From: Plantactinospora mayteni
Lineage (GTDB): Bacteria; Actinomycetota; Actinomycetes; Mycobacteriales; Micromonosporaceae
Direction: 5' to 3'
Assembly: GCF_016862935.1 (NCBI RefSeq)
Contig: NZ_BONX01000003.1
Location: forward strand, 62,001 to 126,000
Length of the DNA: 64,000 nt
Both the position numbers and the translations under genes were made by a program. Shown in pieces: positions 43,001 to 51,000 of this stretch. A model generated the notes under the pieces. The model saw nothing but the letters and a program-made list of their open reading frames with translations, was not told the origin of the DNA and made no database searches. Every line of letters begins with the position of its first letter. Within the stretch, counting starts at the first letter, position 1.

Positions 43001-45033
43001 ATTCCGATCCGGCGCAGGGCGTCGTCGAGCAGCCTGCCGACCTCGATCACGCCGGTACCGTGCCGGCCGAGATCGTCGGCGGACCACTGCCGGTCCGGCA
43101 GACCGAAGTGCGCCGCGATGTCCGCGGTGCGCGGACTGAACTCCGCCTCGAGCCCGGGATACACGAAGGCGAGCTGCCCACCGGAGTCGTCGGCGAGCAG
43201 TGGGGTGGGGCTGAACCAGATGTCCCGGGCACCGCGCCAGGACTGTCCTCTGGCGACGGCTCGCCGGGCGGTGCCGAGGCGTTTGGGGTCGGGGCTGACG
43301 ATGCCGAGCCGGCAGCGTTCGTCCGGCGCCAGCGGCCGTACGCCGGCGTGGGCGGCCTGACGCGCCCGGGCGGCACCGAGGAGGCGTACGTCGTGATCGT
43401 CGGTGTCGAGCAGGCGGGCGAGCGCGGCCGGCTCGGGGGCGGCCAGCCACAGCACCTCGTCGGGCTGCTCGACGGTGACCCGTACCGTGGCCGGACCGCC
43501 CACCTCCCCAGCGGCAACGGACTCCACTGCGGCAACGGACTCCCGCACGGCCATGGACTCCGCTGCGGGCACCGGCACCCGCCCGGTCACCGGGCCGGCC
43601 GAGCCCGTGCCGCCCCGCCGGTCCGCGAATGCGTCCGGGGTCTCCTCCAGGACCACGTGGGCGTTGATGCCGCCGAAGCCGAACGCGTTGACGCCGGCTC
43701 GGCGCGGTCCGTCGCTCTCCCACGGCTGGGCGGTGGTGATCGGCGCGAACCGGGTACGCTCCAGCTCCGGCCGCGGCGTGTCGCAGTGCAATGTCGGCAG
43801 CAGCACACCGCGGTGCACGGCCAGGGCCGCCTTGACCAGGCTGGCGATCCCGGCCGCCGGCATGGCATGGCCGATCATCGACTTCACCGAACCGATCACC
43901 GGTCGTGCCCCACCCCGATGCGGACCGAACACCTCGGCGACGGTGGTGAGTTCGGCGCCGTCCCCGGTCGGCGTCGCGGTGCCGTGCGCCTCCAGCAGGC
44001 CCAGCGCGTCCGGTGCGGTCGGGTCCAGCCCGGCCGCCGCCCAGGCTTGCCGGACGGCCAACACCTGACCGGCGCTGGCCGGATTGACCATGCTCGCGGC
44101 CCGCCCGTCGCTGGACATCCCGCTGCCGCGGATCACCGCGTACGTCCGGTCGCCGTCGCGCACCGCGTCGGCCATCCGCTTGAGTACGACGACCCCGGTG
44201 CCCTCGCCGATGAGCAGCCCGTCCGCCGAGCTGTCGAACGGCCGGATCTCGCCCCGTCGGGAGAGGGCGCCGAGTTGGCTGAACACGGACCAGAAACTGA
44301 TGTCGTGCACGTGGTGTACGCCACCGGCGAGAACCGCGTCGAGCCGGCCGCTGTTCAGCTCGCCGATCGCCTGGTCCACCGCGATCAGCGACGAGGCGCA
44401 GGCGGCATCCAACGTGTACGCGGGCCCGAGCAGGTTGAGCCGGTTGGCCACCCGGGAGGCGGCCAGGTTCGGCACCAGTCCGATCGTCCCCTCCGGCTGA
44501 TGCTTGCCGAGCCGCTCGTCGAACCTCGCCCGTACCGCGTCCAACCGGCTCTCCGGCAGGTCCGGGATCAACTCGCGGAGCACCTGGATGACCTGGCTGG
44601 ACATCCGCACCCGCTGCGCGTACCGGGCCTGGGCCGGGCTGAGGATGCCACCCCGGCCGAATATCACCCCCACCCGCTCACGGGCGGGCAGCCGGTCCAT
44701 TCCCCCGGCGTCCTCGATCGCCGCCGCCGCGACGTTCAGCGCGATGAGCTGGTCCGGCTCGATCTCGGCGATGGACGCCGGCATGATGCCGAACTTGAGC
44801 GGATCGAAGGTGGCCAGGTCGTCGACGAACCCGCCCCGACGGCAGTAGAGCCGGTCCGGCCGGTCTGCCCGGTCCGGGTCGTAGAACTCCGCGTCCCATC
44901 GGTGCGGCGGCGTCTCGGTGATCGCGTCGACGCCCTCGACCAGGTTGCGCCAGTAGCTGTCCAGGTCACCCGCGGCCGGCAGCAGCACCGCCATCCCCAC
45001 GATCGCGACCGGGTCACCGGGCATGCCGGTCAC
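40072..45033 (-). CDS. PUFA/enediyne-like polyketide synthase subunit KS-AT-DH-PPTase
   Basis: A 1653-aa multifunctional synthase. GTG 45033 overlaps the stop of the first synthase (GTGA). KS (about 5-470) has active-site DAACASSLIAVD, EAHGTATPTGD and GSVKSMIGHAMPAAG, all catalytic residues present. AT-like domain (about 620-930) has GHSIGEW. A low-complexity linker with A-Q-D-S-V-P-A-R-A-S repeats (about 990-1080) follows. The dehydratase-like double hotdog (about 1140-1410) has DHCFF but lacks the usual HxxxGxxxxP spacing; HGPLFRG and LLDNALQ are present. The C-terminal PPTase (about 1450-1650) has GVGIDVAEIAD and FQVAKEAAAKAEGTGL. No ACP is present, so it must act on carriers of the partner protein or the discrete ACP. 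Confidence 0.88.
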   Translation of the reverse strand: MTGMPGDPVAIVGMAVLLPAAGDLDSYWRNLVEGVDAITETPPHRWDAEFYDPDRADRPDRLYCRRGGFVDDLATFDPLKFGIMPASIAEIEPDQLIALNVAAAAIEDAGGMDRLPARERVGVIFGRGGILSPAQARYAQRVRMSSQVIQVLRELIPDLPESRLDAVRARFDERLGKHQPEGTIGLVPNLAASRVANRLNLLGPAYTLDAACASSLIAVDQAIGELNSGRLDAVLAGGVHHVHDISFWSVFSQLGALSRRGEIRPFDSSADGLLIGEGTGVVVLKRMADAVRDGDRTYAVIRGSGMSSDGRAASMVNPASAGQVLAVRQAWAAAGLDPTAPDALGLLEAHGTATPTGDGAELTTVAEVFGPHRGGARPVIGSVKSMIGHAMPAAGIASLVKAALAVHRGVLLPTLHCDTPRPELERTRFAPITTAQPWESDGPRRAGVNAFGFGGINAHVVLEETPDAFADRRGGTGSAGPVTGRVPVPAAESMAVRESVAAVESVAAGEVGGPATVRVTVEQPDEVLWLAAPEPAALARLLDTDDHDVRLLGAARARQAAHAGVRPLAPDERCRLGIVSPDPKRLGTARRAVARGQSWRGARDIWFSPTPLLADDSGGQLAFVYPGLEAEFSPRTADIAAHFGLPDRQWSADDLGRHGTGVIEVGRLLDDALRRIGITPHAVAGHSIGEWTAAATTGQVSSASIDEFLAAFNSTSVEVPGRAFAVIGGAAEQVTPRLASFPGVALSHDNAPAQCIVNGPESEIELLVEALRDDGLLCQKLPFRSAFHTPMFASGLESIGAALRRWQVRPTRVPVWSSTLRAPFPTEPARVLEIFVRHMLEPVWFRQTVGAMYDSGVRVFLQVGAGQLASVIGDNLRGRDHLAMPVNVTHRSGLDQLRRVATALWVEGAAPDLRVLAARTRVTAPATAQPARRGPTVRLDLGGPLVRLGEGADGLLGVSVHLAPGGSPEDAGGAGATSSPIEVAGRPGSAAVEGAVPVPAQDSVGARASATARDSVPAPASTTAQDSVPARASTMAQDSVPAQDSVPARASTLAQDSVPARASITVQDSGSAQGSVVAPADAALPGSSALATLHRLAGHSSAAAELATLLSATPAVEATDGGTGQTTPTPPPRPYRTVLRVALDTMPYLRDHCFFVQPDDWPDAEDRWPVVPATTVVQHMVDAAEQAAPGTRVVGVRAARFNRWLIAAPPQDVEITAQPVGPGRLDVVLDGYARATVEVAPDYPADPPAVWRYDPATERPPELPADEMYAERLMFHGPLFRGVTKVHALGDMHVRGVVTAPAPPGALLDNALQLVGNWLITTQPVRTVALPMEFGHVRFFGPSPAPGTTLECVARVRSIDDRQLVADTQLSVDGRVWAQIEGCVDRRFDSHPTARPAERFPERNPMSLRQPEGWNMAFDCWTDLVTRGMAARGILGTSGYADYERQPPRERKHWLLGRIAVKDAVRFQQWEAGHTDVYPIELTVTNEPNGRPRVRLRPGRGFRDCHVSLAHTAEVGVAIAKPRPPDAPPGAPGVGIDVAEIADQPDGTVMAALSEPERRLLASVATGEDLSPWLARFQVAKEAAAKAEGTGLTGDPGRFAVVDANPSTLIVEVGDRVYQVAHRDVANPEDLPVRRYVVGWTWGPEPAHRTGRP
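41800..42060 (-). repeat. Coding tandem repeat in the synthase linker
   Basis: Repeats of about 39 nt encode variants of AQDSVPARAST; five to seven copies lie between the AT and DH domains of the second synthase. Copies differ in length (one is a short AQDSVP unit), so the array probably expands and contracts by recombination. Confidence 0.8.
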
Positions 45034-48000
45034 CAGCCCGACGCGGTGTAGACGACGGAGGTGAGCGTCGGGTCGCCCCAGGCCAACTCCCTCAGCAGGC
45101 TCTGTGCGCCTTCCTCCGGGTCGATCAGGCCGATGCCGCGCCGGGCGAGTTCCCGGCCCAGTTCCGGGCTGACCATGCCGCCGTGCCCCTCGGCCGGCGC
45201 CCACGGCCCCCAGTGCACCGTCAGGCAGCGGTTGCCGGTCCGGGCCGCCCATCGGGCGCCCATCGTCTCCAGGGCGTCGTTGGCTGCCGCGTAGTCGCAC
45301 TGGCCACGGTTGCCGAACACCGCCGCGATGCTGCCGTAGAACACGACGAACCTCGGACGACTGCCGAGGGCGTCCAGCGCGTCCAGCACCGACCGGGCGC
45401 CCGTCACCTTCGTGTCGAAGACCCGGCCGAACGACTCAGGATCCTTGTCGACGATCAGCTTGTCCTCGATCACGCCGGCGGCGTACACCAGCCCGTCGAT
45501 GCGGCCGTACTGATCGTGGATCGCGGTGATCAACCGCTCGGTCGCCTGCGCGTCGCGGGCGTCCAGGTTGTGGTAGCGCACTCTGGCGCCCAGTTCACCG
45601 AGTTCCCGCACGGTGGCCTCGACCTCACGGCCGGCGAGGACCCCCTGGGCCGCGCGGGCGATCGCCGCCGGGGAGCCGATCCGCTGGCGCGCGAGCACCG
45701 CCCGCACCGCCGCCGCGTCGGTGGCCGTCGCCAGGGCCGGATCCGGGGGGCCGGACGGCAACGGGGTACGGCCGGCAAGCTCGATCCGGCACCGGGCAGC
45801 CGACGCGAGGGCACGGGCGACCCAGGAGGTGATGCCACGGGCGCCGCCGATCAGCAGCACCACCGAGTCGCGGTCCAGTCCCATCGCCCGCGCCTCCGCC
45901 ACGCCGTCGCCGGCCGGGCCGGCACCACCGGCCGCCAGCGCCCCGAGGCTCGCCGGCATCAGGTCGTACCCGGACCGCCGGCCGCCGCGCCGGTTCACCA
46001 CCGCCGCCTCGCCCCCGACCAGCATCTCGTCGACCAGTGTCTGGGCGAGCCGCTCCGCGGGCTCCGTACCGTCCACGACGACCAGGCGCGAGCTGATCGA
46101 CGGGTGCTCCCGGCCGATGGTGCGGAACAGGCCGCGCAGCCCGTCCGCCTCCGCACCGGCGTTCGGGTCGGCGACCGCCAACACCCGGGGCACCCCGCCG
46201 GTCACTGCCCTCTTGATCAGCTCGAACGCACCCGGGAGCACCGGTGCCTGCCCGCTGGCCAGCCCGTCGAGCAGGACCAGCCCGTCCGCCCCGTCCAGAC
46301 TGCCGGGCTCGGCCGCGCTGCCGATGCGTACGGTCGCCCCGTGTCCACGTAGCAGGTCGACCAGCCGTACGGCGGCCGGTGCGGGTCCGCTGACCACCAG
46401 CGTGCTATCCGCGAGCGCCGTCGCTGGTTGCCTCGGTGCCTCCGGGACCGAAACCATCGTGGCTAGCATCCGCGTCGGCGCGACACCGAGCGACGTGGCA
46501 CCGTCCACCGGTCTCGGGCCGCCCACCGCCGTCACCGGCGCCGGGGCCGGTGACGGGGTCGGTGACGGGGCCGGGTGCTGCTGCCCGGCGGGCACCGCCA
46601 CGGCCGGTCCGGTACGCGCCCGTACCGGTGCGGCGGACGACACCTCGGCCACGGCCGGTCGGGCGGCCTCGGTCGAGGACCGTACGGGGACCGTGGCGGC
46701 CACGGCGTCGTTCACCCGGTTGGTGAGCCAGTCGACCATCGCCCGTACGGTCCGGGCCTTCACCAGCCCCTCCAGCTCCGACTCATCGCCGTCGGCCGAC
46801 AGGCCGAGCCGGGTGGTCACCTCGCCGGCCACCTCCGCCCGCTTGATCGAGTCGATGCTGAGATCGGCCTCCAGATCCAGGTCGAGTTCGATCAGGTCGG
46901 CCGGATAACCGGTCCGCTCGCTGAGTACCACCAACACGGCGGCCTGGAAGTCCCTCGCGATCGGCATCGCGTCCCCGCCCGGTGCCGGCGAGACGGCCGG
47001 GGCGACGGGCCCGCCGGCCGGCGGCGCCACGGCGGCGACGTTCGCCGTCATCGTCCGGGCCGCCGGGGCGACGCCGACGGCCGCCGGAGGGGCAGCCACC
47101 GCACCGTTCGCCACCGGAGATGCCACGGCGTCGTTCACCCGGCTGGTGAGCCAGTCGACCATCGCCCGTACGGTCCGGGCCTTCACCAACCCCTCCAACT
47201 CCGATTCATCGCCCTCGGCCGACAGGCCGAGCCGGGTGGCCACCTCGCCGGCCACCTCCGCCCGCTTGATCGAGTCGATGCTGAGATCGGCCTCCAGATC
47301 CAGGTCGAGTTCGATCAGGTCGGCCGGATAACCGGTCCGCTCGCTGAGCACCACCAACACCGCGGCCTGGAAGCCGAGCCCCGACGGCTCCGTCGCGAGC
47401 GTGCCAACCGGTACGGCGGCCACGGCGCTCCCGGTGCCACCGCCAGCGCCGGCTCCTCCGCCGCTGATGCTGACTCCTCCGGCCCCGATGCCGGCTCCTC
47501 CGGCGCCGGTGCTGGCTCTTCCGTTGCCGGGCGGCTCGACCATCGGCACCGTGACCGACGTCGGCCCGGCCGGGAGGGGCACGGGTGGGCTGCCCGTGGC
47601 CGGCGCCGGCGAGATGGACCGGGCCTGACTCACCGGCGCCGGCAGGATCGGTACGGCATGGTTCGCCACCGGCGTTGGCGTTGGCGTTGGCGTGACCCGT
47701 ACCGGCGGGCCTGCCGTGACGGCTGTGGTCTCGACCGGTGGGCCTGCCGGATGGTGGTTCCCCGGTAACCGTCCGACGAGATGTCCGCCGCCGGTGCTGC
47801 CGAGGTAGGCGAGCATGACGTCGTGCTGAGCGGCGATCAACTCGCGATTGGTCCGGAGGAATTCGGCGAGCAGTTCGTCCCGCCCATCCCGCCGGTCACG
47901 GTCGTCGCTGCCACCGGCCGTGGGCCCGACTGTTGCGATCATGGACAACTCCTTGCTGCGTCGCGGGGGCGTCATGCCGCCCGGGAGGCTGCCTCCGTCG

Positions 48001-51000
48001 CGGTCGCGGACGAGCTGCCCGTCGACGGTCCAGAAGGGGCGGTCGTCGGGCTCGGTCGTGCCCGCCACGACGGTGTCGCGGCCGTGGTAGAGCCAGCCGG
48101 TCTGTACCGGTACCCCGGTGCAGGCGAGCTGTGCCACGGCGATGAGGAAGTCCCGGAGCCCTTCACCGGTACGCCGGTCGCAGGCCACGGCGAGGTGTGG
48201 CCGGTCGGCGAGGACGGCCTGGACCAGGCCGGTCAGCACCTGCCCGGGTCCGGCCTCGACGAAGGTACGGGCGCCGGCTGCGTACATGGCTTCGATCTGT
48301 TCGACGAAGCGGACCGGGGCACCGAGCTGGGCCGCGAGTTCGTGCCGCAGCTCGTCGGCGTCCACCGGGTAGGCGGTGGCGGTGCGGTTGGCCCAGACCG
48401 GGATGGTGGGCGCGGCGACCGGTTGAGCGGCGAGCACCTGCGCGAAGTGATCGACGGCGGTGGCGACGAGGGGGCTGTGGAACGCGCAGGCGACGTTGAG
48501 CCCGCGAGCCGTCAGACCGGCGGCCTTGAGCGCCGAGATCGCCGCCCGCACCGCCGGGGTGCGGCCGGAGATCACCTGCTGGGTGGGTGCGTTGCTGTTG
48601 GCCAGGACGACCTGCTCGGCAAGGCCGGAACTGGCCAGAACCGCGCCGACCCGGTCGGCGGTGGCGGTGACCGCGGCCATGGTGCCCGGATCGGTCTCCG
48701 GACCGTCACCGACGGCGGCGAGGATCGCGTCGGCGCGCTGCCGGCTGAGCCGCAGCAGGGTCGACGGGTCGTACGCGCCGGCCGCGCAGAGCGCGACGAG
48801 TTCGCCGTAGCTGTGTCCCGCGGTGAGGTCGGGGTGGATGTTGAGCCGGCGGAGCAGGTGGTCGACGGCGAGCCCGCCGATGCCGAGTACGGGCTGGGCC
48901 ACCCGGGTGTCGCGGAGCCGGTCCTGCTGGGCGCCCTCCGTGGCGGTATCGAACGCGCTCGGCGGGAAGAGCAGGTCAGCCCACTCCTGGCCGAGCCCGA
49001 GATACTGGCGCAGCTCGGGAAAGGTGACGAACAGGTCGGTCAGGGCGCCGGGATGTTGACTGCCCTGCCCGGGGAAGAGGAACGCGACCTTCCCGGCGGC
49101 GGTGCCGGATCCGGTGTGCTGCGGTGGCGGCTGGACGAGTCCCTGTCCGGGATCGTGCTCGCCGGCGAGCGCGCGGTTCAGCAGCAGATCGAGTTCGGTG
49201 ACGTCCCGGGCGACGATCGCGACCTGGGCCTCTCCCGAGCGTGGGTCGGCCTGGGCGGCGGCCGTACCGGCCAGGTCACGTAGCCGCCACGGCCGGCCGT
49301 ACCGGTCGGTGGTCCGCAGCGTGGCGGCCAGCTTCCGTACGCCCCGGTGCGCCGCGGCCCGGTCGGGGCCCCGGAAGCAGAACAGCTCCGCCGGCCACTC
49401 CTGGCGCGCGTGGCGCGGTTCCGGGGTACGCGGGTGCGCGGCGAGCACCACGTGGTAGTTGGTGCCGCCGAAGCCGAAGGCGCTGACCCCGGCGAACCGC
49501 TCGCCGGGCGGGGCGCTCCAGGGGCGGGCCGAGGTGTTGAAGGCGAACGGGCTGCGCTGCGGGTCCCAGGCCGGATTGGGGCGGCTCAGGTTGATGGTCG
49601 GCGGCCGGACCCCGGTGTACAGCGCGAGAGCCGTCTTGATCACACCGGCGAGCCCGGCGGCGCACTTCGTGTGGCCGATCTGCGACTTGACCGAGCCGAG
49701 CGTACAACTGCCCGACCGGGCCCCCGACTCGACGAAGAACCTGGTCAGGGTCTCCAACTCGGTACGGTCCCCGACGACGGTGCCGGTGCCGTGCGCCTCG
49801 ACCAACCCGACCTGTCGCGGGGAGATGCCGCTGCGCGCGTACGCCCGGTCGAGCGCCCGGCGCTGCCCCTCGGCGCGCGGCGCGGTCAGGCCCAGCGCGC
49901 GCCCGTCGCTGGACCCACCGACCCCCTTGACGACGGCGTAGATGCGGTCACCGTCGCGCTCGGCGTCGGCGAGCCGCTTGAGTACGACACAGGCGACCCC
50001 CTCGCCGAGGGCGATGCCGTCGCCGGTGCTGTCGAACGGGCGGCACCGACCGGTGGGCGACAGCGCGTGCGCCGAGGTGAACATCAGGTAGTCGTTGATG
50101 CCGTTGTGCAGATCGGCGCCGCCGCAGATCATCAGGTCGCTGCTGCCCGCCGCCAGCTCCTTGCACGCCGCGTCCATGGCCGCCAGCGACGAGGCGCAGG
50201 CCGCGTCCACAGTGAAGTTCGGTCCGCCCAGGTCCAGTCGGTTCGCGACCCGCCCGGCGATCACGTTGGCCAGCATGCCGGGGAACGAGTCCTCGGTGAC
50301 CCTGGGCAGCTGGTTCTCCAGCTCGGCGGGGACGTCGCCGAAGTACGCCGGCAGCATGGTACGCAGTGTCTGCGCGTGTCCCATGTCGCTGCCCGCCTCG
50401 GCACCGAACACCACCCCGGTACGGGAGTGGTCGACGCCCGGCACGTCGTAGCCGTACCCGGCGTCAACGAGGGCCCGGTGCGACGCCTCCAGGGCCAGCA
50501 GTTGGGTCGGGTCGATGCTCGCCAACGCCGCCGGCGGGATGCCGTACCGGATGGCGTCGAACGGCACCGGCGCGATGAACGCGCCCCACTTCGACACGCT
50601 GATCCGGCCCGCCCGGCCCGGCGCCACCTCGGACGCGTAGTAGGTCTCCACCGGCCATCGCTGGGCGGGCACCTCCCGGATGGCGTCGCGACCGCCGAGA
50701 ATCGTCTGCCAGAAGCTGGGCAGGTCCGGCGAGTCCGGAAAGACGCAGGACATGCCGACGATGGCCACGTCCAGCGGGGCCACCGGCACCGGTGCGGCCC
50801 GGACGGTCTCCGGCTCGGGCGTCGCGGCCAGCGCGGCTCTCCGCTCGGCGTGCAGGCGCTGCGCCCCGACGGTCACCCCGGCGTGCAGGTCGGCCACGGT
50901 CGTCCGCGTGTCACGCAGCACGGCCACCTGGCCCGCCATGAAGAGCCCTTCCGCGTGCTGACCCGCCTCGTCCACCGCGACCAGCGCGTCCCCGTCGCGC

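Noticed and set aside
42520-45051. 843-codon open frame opposite the second synthase
   Set aside because: Shadow of the KS-AT region; composition only.
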